NCBI GenBank assembly: GCA_024500155.1
Contig: CM044868.1
Location: 44,056,165-44,120,164, forward strand
Direction of reading: 5' to 3'
Source: Chenopodium formosanum
Lineage: Eukaryota; Streptophyta; Magnoliopsida; Caryophyllales; Amaranthaceae
Length of the DNA stretch: 64,000 bases
Shown: positions 1 to 10,479 of the stretch, piece after piece
How positions within the stretch are numbered: the stretch's first letter is position 1
Layout of the letters: the number at the start of each line of letters is the position of its first letter
Made by a program: the position numbers and the translations under genes
Notes under the pieces: model-generated
Database searches by the model: none
What the model saw: only the letters and a program-made list of their open reading frames with translations
What the model was told of the DNA's origin: nothing

Positions 1-324
1 CGACAAGTCAATGAGTCAAGCAACACTAAGTCTTAGGTCAACCCTAAAGAAATATGAGTAAAGTCATATGGTTAAAGATATAAATGCAGGCGCATTCTAG
101 CAAGCGAGGACATTCCCGGATTTTTTTCGAAAAAAACCGCGATAATGATACAGGAGATTCCTTCAAGATAAGAGGAGTTGCATGGATCAGTAAATTAGAG
201 ATGAAGAGCTTTAATTTACAAAAGATTTGAGCAGATTTGGTTGAAAGAAAACGACCAAGCTTAAAGTTCGGAGCAAAACCAAGCAACAGCGGCAGCAAGA
301 GCAGAATAGGGAAGACCCGACTTC

Positions 325-445
325 AACGCCAGACAAAAAGGCTGTCGCCTGGCGACAACATCTGGCGTCTGGCGACAGAGTTCGACGCTTGGCACTAGAT
401 CCCAGCGTCTGGCGACAGAGCCAATTCTTGGCGCCAGAGATATTT
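325..445 (+). repeat. 20-21 bp period array, TCTGGCGACAG type
   Basis: Units built on CGTCTGGCGACAG start near 325, 345, 366, 386, 406 and 426, so the step is 20-21 bp. Some units are self-complementary (CTGTCGCCTGGCGACA; TTGGCGCCAGA). The rest of each unit is variable. Same spacing as the unrelated arrays in the other element families of this window. Confidence 0.75.
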
Positions 446-678
446 CAGCAGCGACAGAGATCGAAGCCTCTCAGAATGGTTATTTCAACCTCATACAGCA
501 ATTTCGGGTTCCTTGGTACGCCAGTTAGCCCCTATAAGCAAATTGACATGATTAGTAGTCGGCTCGATTACAATCGTAGTAAGTGATTGAATTGACAAAA
601 AATCGTCTCACTTAGCTTAAGCGCCTAAAACACTAGCTCATTACAAGCACCAACGTATCGGTTTAAAAGCAAGCACTT

Positions 679-893
679 AAACGATAATATTTCCAAATAT
701 GGATTGTCGCGCATTCTTCTTAAACGACAATATTTCCAAATACGGATTGTCGCGCATTCTTCTTAAACGATAATATTTCCAAATATGGATTGTCGCGCAT
801 TCTTCTTAAACGACAATTTTTCTAAATATGGATTGTCGCGCATTCTTCTTAAACGACAATTTTTCCAAAAATTGGATTGTCATCCCCAACTGA
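679..893 (+). repeat. 43-bp tandem repeat with internal hairpin, five copies
   Basis: Copies start at 679, 722, 765, 808 and 851, exactly 43 bp apart. Each unit contains CGACAAT, about 14 bases, then ATTGTCG, a 7-bp inverted repeat able to form a stem-loop, followed by a CGCGCATTCTTCTT spacer. The first four copies differ at a few positions; the fifth diverges in its second half. Confidence 0.9.
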
Positions 894-1530
894 TAATATT
901 TTTAAAAAAAAATGGATTGTCGTACATCTTCTTCAACGACAATTTTTCCAAGATTGGATTGTCATCTCTGGCAAAGTTTCCAAGCGTGGATTGTTGTGCT
1001 CTTTCTCTGTTTGGCAATTTTTTCCAGGTTCGGATCGTCATCGCAGGCAAGTTTTTCGAGATTGGATTGTCATACACCTAGTTCCCTATGGCAAAATTTC
1101 CCAAAGGATTGTTGTTGGTCTCTATTTATCATAAATTTTGGCAAAGGTTCCTCAACGTGGATTGTCATTCATTTCGCCAAGTGGCAAATTTTCCCGAAGT
1201 GGATTGTCGATCGACTATTTTTTGGCAAATGTTCCAAGACACGGATTGTCTATTGTGGCAATATTTTCCTAAAAGGATTATCCCATAGCATTGGCAAATT
1301 TCCAAGGTGGATTGCTTTCAAGAGTTATATTCCAAGATGTGGATTATCGATCGTAGCAAAGTTCTTATGACAGATTAGCATTGGCAACTTTTCCCACAAA
1401 ATTGGATTTTGGCAAATTTTCCGAGATACGGATTGTCGCTTCATCGTGGCAACATTTCCAAGGATGGATTGTTACGAAACATTGACAACTTTTCCTAAAT
1501 CGGATTGTCATACATCACACGAGAGTTATG
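894..1530 (+). repeat. Degenerate continuation of the hairpin tandem array
   Basis: The phrases GGATTGTC and GGCAA.TTTTCC recur through this stretch at about 40-70 bp spacing (for example near 955, 987, 1064, 1157, 1200, 1245, 1430 and 1500). They look like decayed, expanded copies of the 43-bp unit next door. Open frames here are a by-product of the periodicity. Confidence 0.65.
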
Positions 1531-2116
1531 TTGGCAACTATTCCCAAAGAAAAGAGTATTGTCATCACAACAAAAGCACCGACAAAATGGTTCACAAGCA
1601 ACAAAAGCGCCGACGTACAAGCATAGCGGAAGCAAAGTTCAAGAGAGCTTTTAAAGATCGACAAGCGTAGGTCTTCGGTAATTTCCTTTGGAAAATTATC
1701 GCAACAAATGAGGATAGCTTCAAGCGAGGATATCTTCGGCAGCATTCCCTAGCTTGCGGAGAGTTGTCACAAACAACTGAAGGTGATTTAAAGCGAAGTT
1801 GTCTTCGATCGTGTTCCCTAAGATGTGGAGGATGGTCATCAAGCGGAAGAGGATCGTTTCAAGTGAAGCAATCTTTGATAGTATTCTCTAGCTTGCGGAA
1901 GATCGTCATAACAAATTGGTTACTTACAGAGACCTAGTGTGCTCGACGATGCAAGATACGCGTTTGATAACTCTTTTATCTATTTTAACTAATGCTAGTT
2001 TGTAGGTATCAGCGTTACAAGAATGATTTAGGATCGCAGAACATTCTGAATCATTCTCCGTCCCTATCGATACTTTGACTTTTGTTTTCAAAACTTGCGT
2101 TTCTCCAAACTCAATC

Positions 2117-2130
2117 AAAGTGGGGGCTTC
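2117..2130 (+). promoter_or_regulatory. Polypurine tract before LTR
   Basis: AAAGTGGGGGCTTC lies immediately before TGTAGACACC. A purine-rich tract ending next to a TG is the plus-strand priming signature of Gypsy elements and fixes the LTR start at 2131 on the plus strand. Confidence 0.75.
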
Positions 2131-3061
2131 TGTAGACACCCAAATGTGTCTCCCCAAAACCAAACTTAGTGATAAATACCTTTCACGTCATTTGATTATC
2201 GAATAAAGCGAAAGTGTGAAAAGTCTAGTGATGAGGATGTTTTTATTAAAATATCTCTTCTTTCTGTTTTTGACAATATTTCTTTTCTTACCTTATTTAT
2301 GAAAAACGTGCATTCCAGTTTAGTTTGGTCCATTATAGGGGTCCAATAATGATGTATTTGGATGGGGCTTGAAAAGACCTTTCCAATGATAAATTATAAG
2401 CCCAATTTCGATGAATAATGAGGAATTTATGGCCAAAATACTAAACTGGACTCGAACCTAATCTTACCTACGGCCCAATGATCATTTGGAGGGTCCAAAG
2501 GTTTAATCCTATTCCTAAACAAATTAGGATTAATTAGAATCTTCTATAGATTTTAAAAGATCTTAATTATCCTTTTTGAAAAGATAACATTAAAGAATTT
2601 GAGTTAAATAAAAACTTTCCTTATTTAAAACTTTCCTTTTCTTAAATCCTAATTCTATTCAAATTTAAAGATGTTCAAAAACAGTCAGATTTTATTTTCG
2701 TGCCTCATAATCTTTATCCAAATTTTATATGGTTTAATAGATCTTGAAATTATCTTCCAATAATATATTATAATATTATATCCGAGCTATAACGAAAAAG
2801 ATATGAATGAGATATGAAACTCTATCCAAAACTGACACCATCCTACTATTTTAGCCATATCTTTTTATCTACAAAAAATATCAATCTGATTCTAATTGTT
2901 TTAAAAAGTAGACTTCAAGAGCTTTCCAACTACATATTATATGCCTTATTAGGACTTCTGGATCAAAAGATATGATAAAAACAAAATCCGCAAAAACTGC
3001 TGTCCATCGAGTTTTATTCGAATTCGGATTCTTTTCTTTATTTTTGGACTCTCTTTTTTCT

Positions 3062-3069
3062 CTATAAAT
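3062..3069 (+). promoter_or_regulatory. TATA box of LTR (element 0)
   Basis: TCTATAAATAGAGGA in the middle of the LTR, followed by CT-rich sequence (about 3120-3145), the usual layout at the U3/R border of plant LTRs. Confidence 0.6.
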
Positions 3070-3655
3070 AGAGGACATATCTCCCCGTTTTCAATCACCA
3101 ACTCTCATCAAGAAATTCTTGATTCTCTCTCTCTCTTTCTACACAATTCCTCGTACATTAGCACAAGACATACCTAGCATTGTTCGAAGTTGCCTTCGCC
3201 CTAGACGTGAAAGGTTTTAATCTCTGAGGGTTTGATCCCTAATCTCTCTTTCAATCATTTAATTTAATTGTTTGATTTTATTATTTTCCTTGAATTTACT
3301 AACGTGTGTATTTTGTTATTAGAAAGAGATACGAGCCATCCAAGTAAGTGTTTTAATTGTTTGCATTGATATTATGATATAGAAATCATGCTTAGATTGT
3401 TATTTTGATTCCTAGTATCATGTTAGGATGTTTTATTGCTTCCTAGTATCATGTTAATGGTAAAGAATAAATTCCTAATATCAAGTATGATTAAAAGTAT
3501 GATGCTTCCTATTTTCTTCGTAATATTTTTGTTAGTATCATATTAGGGCTAAAGCTTTGATTTTTGATGTTTAGTGACATACTAGGGTTTGTTATTAATC
3601 TTGTTAGTATCATGCCTAGGATCTTGCTATTATTATGCTTTAACATGATTATAAA

Positions 3656-3656
<1 letters not shown>

Positions 3657-3724
<68 letters not shown>
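3657..3724. repeat. (ATT)n microsatellite
   Basis: More than twenty consecutive ATT/TTA triplets inside the LTR. The poly-isoleucine reading frame over it is an artefact of the repeat. Confidence 0.95.
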
Positions 3725-3725
<1 letters not shown>

Positions 3726-4261
3726 ATTGTTGTAATGATGATTATTATTATGATGCTTGATATATATTTATTGTTATTGCTTGATCACGCCTCTTATGCA
3801 TGTTTAAAGGGAATTTGTACTTGTAATCACGCTTAATAAGATAATTTATAATCTTGTTTAGGGTTAATATGATTATAAATCAAGTGATCGCCATTAATAG
3901 TTTATTTGTGCATTAAATTCAACCAACATAGATAAACAGGTTTAGGGTTTATCCTATTGATTGCATGTTAGTCAGAAAGCGCACATGAATACGATCAGAA
4001 TAAAGTAGAGGCCTATTATTAGGGCAGGTTCAATTTCTTTTAGGTTGGATTTGTACCTTCATCCCTGAACTACCAGTCATGGTTCAAGACCTTATGGAGT
4101 TGACGATCTCATGGTTCGTTAAGGGGTGTAACCTTCACCTCGTGAACGGTTTACAAGTTCCTAAAACTTGTTGGCGACTCTTTTTCTCTAGCTTTCTTCC
4201 CTTTGGACGCCACCGTACTTTTGTGTATGATTACAGTGGGGTTCAATCTAGGGGTAATGCT

Positions 4262-4610
4262 TGAAATATTCCCTACAGAACTCCTTGAGATTGTTTAGTG
4301 GGATGTCATGCTTAGCCGCACTAAAGTGTCGCCTCTCTAACAAAGTGATCATAGTCGGCCTTATTTGAAAATCATTTGCCAATGTTGTAGGTGGAGCAAT
4401 CCTACTCTCAAATCTATATGCAACGGGAATCCCCAATTCTTTCAATGCCACTCTCAGATTCTCTCCCATTCTTGCTTGTTACTCTAGTAATGGTTCTTCC
4501 TCACTTGAAATGCTAGAGCTCAAAGATCATCTAGAGACCCTTAATCTTGTAATAGTCCTCTCAATCTCTAGATTAAATGGCACTAGTGAATGACCACGTG
4601 CTCTATGCAT
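4262..4610 (-). pseudogene. Athila-type gag, N-terminal fragment
   Basis: On the minus strand an ATG at 4610 opens a frame matching the start of the plus-strand Athila gag at 6462 (both begin MH, then LVP...EIER; later MGEN.RVALKELGIP). At least two in-frame stops lie before the MGEN segment. Similarity ends near 4262, where the Tat-like LTR begins. Its primer site and LTR edge lie at 4638-4693, so this is the left stub of a minus-strand Athila. Confidence 0.7.
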
Positions 4611-4637
4611 ACAACTATAACAAAGCACCAATGTCAT

Positions 4638-4655
4638 TCCCCGGCAACGGCGCCA
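4638..4655 (-). promoter_or_regulatory. Athila primer binding site (minus strand)
   Basis: Reads TGGCGCCGTTGCCGGGGA on the minus strand, the primer site typical of Athila elements. It is three bases from the LTR edge at 4659. Confidence 0.85.
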
Positions 4656-4658
4656 TTT

Positions 4659-4693
4659 TGACGAGAGGAAAATATAGGTCATTATCTACCTCA
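4659..4693 (-). mobile_element. Minus-strand Athila LTR stub
   Basis: Plus-strand text TGACGAGAGGAAAATATAGG matches the LTR edge at 17772 (TGACCAGTGGAAAACTAGG). Only about 35 bp remain before a plus-strand Athila LTR starts at 4694, so that element probably inserted here or recombined with it. Confidence 0.7.
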
Positions 4694-5112
4694 TGATGAG
4701 TGTCATTTATGGCACTCATTTGGCTTCTTTTAGGATGAATTTCATGCTATTTTATAGCTCTTTTCTTTAGTTTTCCTTAGTTTTGTTCTTTATTTCTTTA
4801 GTTTGTGCTTTCCTTAGTTAGTTTTCTTTCTTAGTGCATTTCTTTATTTATATGGTCTTTTTCCCTTTTATTTGCTTGTTTTCGTGTATTTTCAGGTTAT
4901 GATCATGTTCCGAGGATTCCCGAGCCTTCCTCTCATATTACCCATCATTTTGGATGCCTCTTGCTTGTCATTTGGAGCTCAAGTTTGAAGGAATGCAAGG
5001 AGCAAGTTCATGAGATCGGTGCATGCATGCAGAGGGGGCATCATCTTTGGCATAAACCCACCAAAATAGCCATTTCAAAACTGCCTACCTTAGTGTTCAT
5101 CATCATAACCAA

Positions 5113-5280
5113 GACGAGCGCACGAGGATGGTGAGGTCGCGCACCTGGGTGGTGAGGTCGCGCACCTGGGTGGCGCGGGCGCGCCTAGTGCGGGTGCCGG
5201 TGCGCTTGCCTGGGTCCCTGTTCCGTACCCATTTTCTCACGGCCGCGCCTCCTCCTTGATGCGACCGCACCTTCCGGGGT
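5113..5280 (+). repeat. 21-bp period GC-rich array upstream of TATA
   Basis: Two exact-length units starting GAGGTCGCGCACCTGGGTGG lie at 5133-5153 and 5154-5174. A diverged unit precedes them and GCGGGCGCGCC follows. Further GC-rich pieces (ACGGCCGCGCC, GCGACCGCACC) reach about 5280. The surrounding LTR is AT-rich, so the cluster stands out. It ends about 50 bp before the TATA box. Confidence 0.8.
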
Positions 5281-5333
5281 TTCTTTTGGGACGATCTAAC
5301 TAACTCTTCTTTTGTATTTTTCCTTTATATAGT

Positions 5334-5342
5334 TTTTCCTTC
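5334..5342 (+). promoter_or_regulatory. TATA box of Athila-like LTR
   Basis: TTTATATAG just downstream of the GC-rich array, the likely start of the element transcript. Confidence 0.5.
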
Positions 5343-6316
5343 TATTTTTAGAGGGGGAGGGGATTAGAAAATTCAATTAGATCATAATTAGAGAGATTTT
5401 AGAGAAAGAAACTCTAGGTTTTTAGAGAGAGAAATTCATGGTGGATTGTTGATGATTGAAGATTTCTTCATTTCCTTTGATTTTTGATCCAGTTTGTAAG
5501 GATTCCTTTTCTTAAATTCAATCTATAGTTTGATTTTTAGTTTGATTTCATTTGTTTTGTTGATTGTTCTAGTTTGATTGAAGTTTGATTGATTTGTGTT
5601 TAATTTTAGCTTCTTTGATTTGATCATGATGAATTTGTTTCTTAGTGTTGTTTTGATCTTAATTTCAATGGCTAGTGAGTAGCTTGCTTGTTAGGGTAAT
5701 GGTGAAGCATGTATGAGTAATGGATTAATGCTAATTGGGGAAAATTGATGGAGTTGATGATGTGATTAAATTGGTTGATGATCATGTGCATGTGTGTGAT
5801 TAATTAAAGAGTTGCTAACTTTGATTGTTCCACTAGATTGCATTGTAAGTTAACATTGATACGGACCATTGATCTGTGGCTTGCATTTAACAATTGAGGT
5901 GCCTTGTGACGTTCCTAGCTAGAGTTTATCGTAGTTGACGCTAGTTAGACCTCTAGGAAAACATCTTGATACACTCTTTTGGTTGCATGATTGGTCTTCC
6001 CTCACATTGCTTGACTTAGTCACTTTGACCTTTCAATTAGTTGAATCTGTTACGATTACATGTGAATCCTAGCCCTAGCGTTTTACATACTTGATTTCAA
6101 TTCATTGTTTAGTCATCCTTGTCCTAGTTTACATACCTACACCCTACCATTTCGGAGTAACTTGATTTAGGCAATAGATAATCGCCCACCGTTCCTTAGT
6201 CATTCGACCCTCAACTTACCATTATACTTGTGTAAGGGTGTGTTGAGAGATTACAAATTTTGTTTGGCCTAGGGTAGGGGTTAGTTTCAACAACCTAGTT
6301 CCGACCCTTGTAAAAA

Positions 6317-6334
6317 TGGCGCCGTTGCCGGGGA
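6317..6334 (+). promoter_or_regulatory. Athila primer binding site
   Basis: TGGCGCCGTTGCCGGGGA three bases after the LTR end; the signature Athila tRNA primer site. It fixes orientation and the LTR right edge. Confidence 0.9.
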
Positions 6335-6461
6335 ATGGTGTTGTGATTGTGTATTGTTGTTGAGTCTATTCCATCTTATTCAAAAACACAAAAATATTTT
6401 TCTTCTTTCTTTTAGGCTACACTTGTAGCCGCGTTACTAACAATTTCTTTTGAGTTTTTGC

Positions 6462-8312
6462 ATGCATAGTAGAACTCGTAATAGGTCCTTAGTTCCTTTG
6501 GATCCAGAAATTGAAAGAACTCTTTCACGAAGAATGATTGCCAACCGATCTTTGAGCCTAAGTTCCTCAAGTGAAGAATAGTTTGAGGAAGAAGAAGAGC
6601 AAGGCATGGGAGAGAATCCAAGAGTAGCTTTGAAGGAGTTGGGAATTCCCGGTGTTGATAGGTTTGAGAGCGGCATTGCTCCACCTACAACACCGGCGAA
6701 CAATTTCGAAATAAGACCGGCCATGATTACTTTGATAGAACGGAGGCAATTTAGTGGAGCCAAGAGTGAGAGCCCGTTGAATCACCTAAAGGAATTTGAG
6801 AAGTATTGTAATACTATCAAGGAGAACGGAATTTCTCAAGAGTTCATTCGGCTAAAGTTGTTTCTCTTTTCTCTTATTGGTCGTGCCTTAGAGTGGTTGG
6901 ATAAGAAGGTTAAGCCCAATTCCCTTAGGACGTGTGATGAAGTCACAAAAGCTTTCTTGTCTCGCTTTTACCCACAAAAGAAGATGGCGAAGGCTAGAGC
7001 CTTGATCCAAGGATTCAAACAAAGGCTTAATGAGAATCTATATGAAGCATGGGAGAGGTACAAGGAGTACCAAAGAGAGTGCCCACATCATGGAATTCCT
7101 ACCTATCAAGTGATACAAATTTTCTATTGAGGCTTGAGTGCCCAAGGCAAGTCATGCCTAGATGGAGGAGCCGGAGGTCCTATAATGAATAGGACGGAAG
7201 AAGAGGTAGTTGACATAATTGAGGATGTGGTGAGATACTATAGAGATTGGGAAGAAGGAGAGAGGGAATCTACGAGCAAGAGTGGCTCGACGGTTTATTC
7301 GATGGATCATCTCAATGCGATTAACAACTTGTCCTCCAAAATTTCAAATCTAGGGAAGGAAATGACATCAATCAAAGTTAAGCTTGAGAGTGTTTCTACG
7401 AATTCATTGAGTCTTCCCTTCCAATCTAAAGGGAGAGGTACACTTTCTAACTCTTCTCCTACTTTCAAAAACATGCCAAGTGGTTGTCTATTTTGTGATT
7501 CTTATGGATCTTATGATCATGATTCTTCCATGTGTTCTCAAACTTTTGTTGATGGATGTGATGATGTTGAAAATAATGAATGTGAACATGTGAACTTTGT
7601 GCCTAATGTCAATGGTGGTAAAAGGTTTGATGGACTTAATAATTTTGGCAATAGGAATTCTCATCCCCAAGGTGGTTTTGATAACTACAACAATGGAGGT
7701 TATATGAACCAAGGAAAACAAGGTTTCCGAGGTAACTATAACAACCAAGGTTATAATAATCAAAACCCAAGCCATGGGTATGGAAACCAATGTCAATCTC
7801 AAGGCTTTGGTAACCATTACCATGATGGTGGCAATAGTCAAGGACGAGGCAATTGGAATAACAACCAAAATCTGGGAAGTTTTCAAAATAACAACCAAAG
7901 GGGACCCCTACCCGATTTTGCTTCAAAGCCTCAAGCCAATGGTGAAAATTATTATTCCCAACCATCATAATTTAGAACAAATTTGGAAGAAATGATTGAA
8001 AACCAAACCAAGATCATAAACACCTATATGGCGGTGAATGACAAGTAATTTAATGAGATGATGACTCATAACAAAATGCTTAAGACACAAATAACCCAAC
8101 TAGCAAACACTCCAAAGGATTATTCTAGTCCATCCTCTTTGTCTTTTCAAGGAGTGGAACCTAAGAAACCCATGTATTCTATAACCACTAGGAGCGTGAG
8201 AATTCTTAATGAGGGAGTTTCAAGGTCCATTGAGGAGGATGAGGAGAGGAGTGACCCAAGAGAGGAAGTTGAGAAGGTTGTGTCTAAGAGTGTGAGTTAT
8301 GGGGAAGTGTAA
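6462..8312 (+). pseudogene. Athila-type gag
   Basis: An ATG at 6462 opens a frame that continues in the same phase to the protease end at 9467. It is broken here by stops near 6580 (TAG), 7128 (TGA), 7968, 8048 and 8310 (TAA). The capsid-like part (about 6606-7130) holds LKLFLFSLIGRALEWLD and YEAWERYKEYQRECPHHGIP, typical of plant Gypsy gag. A zinc-knuckle-like CLFCDSYGSYDHDSSMC lies near 7490, followed by an Asn/Gly/Gln-rich tail (about 7620-7970). Gag packages element RNA; this copy cannot be read through without suppression. Confidence 0.8.
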
Positions 8313-8348
8313 GAGAAAAAGAGGATTAGTGAGAAAGAGTGTGAGGAA

Positions 8349-9467
8349 GTGTGGAGACCCGACCTTTCATACCCACAAAAATTCTTGAGGCGCAAAATAG
8401 ATGAGCAATTTGGAAAGTTTCTTGCTATGCTCAAGGAAGTTCACCTTTCTATCCCCTTCACCGATGCAATTACCCAAATTCCTAGGTACTCTAAGTTCCT
8501 TAAGGAGATTTTGAGCGGGAAGAGAAAGTGTAATGAGGTTGATTCGGTTAAAGTTGGGAATTGTTGTAGTGCTTTCATTCATAATGAGTTGCCCAAGAAG
8601 ATAGAGGATCCGGGTAATTTCTCTATTCCATGTGAGATCAAAGGAAAAATGTTTGATAATGCTTTTTGTGATCATGGAGCTAGTGTGAGCATCATGCCTT
8701 TTTCCATTTTCAAGAAACTCAAGCTAGGTGAGCTCCTCCCATCTAACATAACCCTTCAATTGGCCGATCGGACTATTATGATTCCAAAGGGGAGAGTTGA
8801 GGATGTTCCTCTTAAGATAGGAGGGTTCACTATTCCCATTGATTTCATTGTGCTTGAGATTGCGGAAGATGACCATATCCCTATCATTTTAGGAAGAACT
8901 TTCTTATCCACTTCGGGAGCCTTAATAGATGTGAAACGAGGCCGTATTACCTTGAGAGTTGGTAAGAAAGAGGAAAGTTTTGAGTTAAAATCAATGCATG
9001 AGTCTTTGTCTCTTGTGCAAGGAATTATGTCTGCTAATTCCCCTTGCTCTATTGATAATGTGTGCATGATTGATTCTTCAACTCAGGATGTTCTTGAGAA
9101 TTGTGATGATGTTTTTTCAAGTTTTGATGGCAAGAAGGTTAGTGAAGAGAAAATGATGATTCCCAAGCTTATGGACGAGGAGGAAGTTGAAATTCCTCAT
9201 TGGTTTGAGATCTATCCTCAAGATGAAGGGGATGTTTCCATGAGTGTGGATGGTAAGGAACCAACTACAATGAACAACAAGCCAAAGAAAAAAGCTCGTG
9301 ATTCTATGAAGAAGAGAGAGAGAAAGAAGTTACGGAAAGAAAAATTTGCAATTGAAAAGTCTTTGAAGGAAGTTTCATCAAGTGACAACAAGAGGTTACT
9401 AGAAGTTGAAAAGGAATTAGCTCTCTCTGCTACCTTGAAGAAGGTAGTGTTCTTTGACCCTCCATGA
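8349..9467 (+). pseudogene. Athila-type aspartic protease region
   Basis: Same frame as the gag upstream, separated by a stop near 8310. The active-site region reads CDHGASVSIMP, where Athila proteases usually have DLGAS. It is followed by LQLADRTIMIPKGRVEDV and IPIILGRTFL, both family hallmarks. The C-terminal part (about 9180-9440) is Lys/Glu-rich and ends FFDPP. No reverse transcriptase follows. The protease would normally cut Gag-Pol. Confidence 0.8.
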
Positions 9468-10478
9468 TTTGGAGGAAGGGTCGAGCTTAGGACCATAAGC
9501 AAGCGCTTCCCGGGAGGCAACTCGGAGTTTTCTAATTTTTCTTTTTGATTTTTGAATTTTTTTTATTTTTCCTTCTTTTAGTTTCTTTTCTTTCACTTTT
9601 CTACTTGTTTGGATTTGTAGGTTGCATTTTTGGGATTGGATTTCATCAAGTGAGCATGAGGAATGAGAAGGTGTTTGCGGTTTTTGATGTGATTATATTC
9701 GATATCATCTAAATTTGAGGTAAAAGGGTATGAATTTTAGTGAGGTAAGATAGGGAATTTTGTGCTTTAAAGTTGAAGAAATTTTGCACTTGGTGGGTTC
9801 ATGTGGTGCTACCATTATTTTGGAATTTTGAACCCACTAAAATCTTGATTTGAATTTGGCACTTTCAGTGGGTTCAAGAGCCCAAATGTTGATCTTGATT
9901 GATAAACCCACCGATGAACGCACCAAAAATTAAAAAAAAAAAAAGAAGAAGAATCGGGCTAGGCACAGGTGCGGGCGCGCACGTGGTTGATGCGGCCGCG
10001 CACCTGGCTGGTGCGGGCGCGAACGTGGCTTGTACGGCCGCGTACCTGGATGGTGCAGGCGCGCCTGCCAGCTCGTGCCTCCCTTATCTTCTCTTCCTTC
10101 CTTCCTTCCTTCTTTCATTTCCCTTTATTTCTTTCTTCTACAGTCGACCCCCATCAACCTCAAACCCTTGAAACCACACCACATCCCTCTCATTCTCATT
10201 AAATTTCAACACAAATCACTCAATTTTTCACTTTAAATTCAATAATAACTTCTGCATTTTCATCTAAATCATCAAATTCATACTACTTTCACCAAATTAA
10301 ACCTCCAATCTCTCTCCTCCATACTTGGGTATAATTTTGGGTTTTTCAATTTGGTGGGAATTGGTGACTAAAAGTGGTTCAATCTTGCTTCATATATGGT
10401 ATAATCATCTTCTGTAGCTTTTAATTGCTTAATTATGTCATATATTTGCAAGTTTTGATTTGTTCATGAGCATGAATA
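9468..10478 (+). other. 3' non-coding DNA after the truncated Athila
   Basis: AT-rich sequence without a credible protein. Near 9500 is the GGGAGGCAAC phrase usual downstream of Athila pol. A strong 21-bp GC array occupies 9970-10069, followed by a pyrimidine-rich stretch of CCTT repeats (10085-10140). No LTR or TATA box was recognised. Similarity to Tat gag begins near 10480. Confidence 0.5.
9970..10069 (+). repeat. 21-bp period GC-rich array, alternating units
   Basis: Units start at 9970, 9991, 10012, 10033 and 10054, exactly 21 bp apart. Odd units read GCGGGCGCG..CGTGG and even units CGGCCGCG.ACCTGG, so a G/C swap alternates down the array. NotI-like GCGGCCGC and GGCGCGCC palindromes are embedded. 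Flanks are AT-rich. Confidence 0.9.
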
Positions 10479-10479
10479 G

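Larger units (their letters stand above)
1..2116 (+). other. 3' non-coding region of a Tat-like LTR retrotransposon
   Basis: No reading frame here looks like a protein; the open frames between 785 and 1670 only translate tandem repeats. The region ends in a polypurine tract followed by an LTR start, which places it as the stretch between a plus-strand element's genes and its LTR. It holds a 20-bp-period GC-rich array (about 325-445), a 43-bp tandem array (679-893) and a long degenerate continuation to about 1530. From 1530 to 2116 there are only loose repeats of phrases such as TTCAAGCGAGGA and CTAGCTTGCGGA. The matching coding part lies outside the window. Confidence 0.6.
2131..4260 (+). mobile_element. 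LTR of a Tat-like Gypsy element (element 0), right end uncertain
   Basis: Begins TGTAGACACCC directly after a polypurine tract. A TATA box lies at 3062-3069. The part from about 3840 to 4200 resembles the U5-like end of the LTR before Tat copy 3 (about 52610-53060), sharing phrases such as AATCAAGTGATC and TTTACAAGTTCCT...AACTTGTTGGCG. The true 3' end is unclear because a minus-strand Athila fragment abuts at about 4262. Contains an (ATT)n microsatellite. Confidence 0.65.
4694..6313 (+). mobile_element. 5' LTR of Athila-like element
   Basis: Begins TGATGAGTGTCATTTATG, like the LTRs at 26818, 41923 and 47048. It ends CCCTTGTAA, matching the CCCTTGTCA end of the LTR at 48521 with the terminal CA decayed. 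The end is three bases from the primer site. It carries a GC-rich 21-bp array (5113-5215) and a TATA box (5334-5342). Confidence 0.8.
4694..10478 (+). mobile_element. Athila-like non-autonomous element (gag-protease only)
   Basis: Layout is LTR (4694-6313), AAA spacer, primer site (6317-6334), then one gag-protease frame (6462-9467). The protease frame ends at 9467. Almost at once comes AAGCGCTTCCCGGGAGGCAAC (near 9500), a phrase I know from downstream of the pol end in Athila-like elements. No reverse transcriptase, RNase H or integrase lies between, so an internal deletion is likely. The 3' LTR is absent: sequence passes into Tat copy 1 near 10480. The right boundary is therefore approximate. 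Confidence 0.65.

Noticed and set aside
785..1670. Several overlapping open frames
   Set aside because: They translate the 43-bp tandem array and its decayed copies in several frames; no domain.
3564..3836. Open frame with a long poly-isoleucine run
   Set aside because: It is the translation of the (ATT)n microsatellite.
7488..7968. Long minus-strand frames
   Set aside because: Antisense shadows of the Asn/Gly-rich gag tail.
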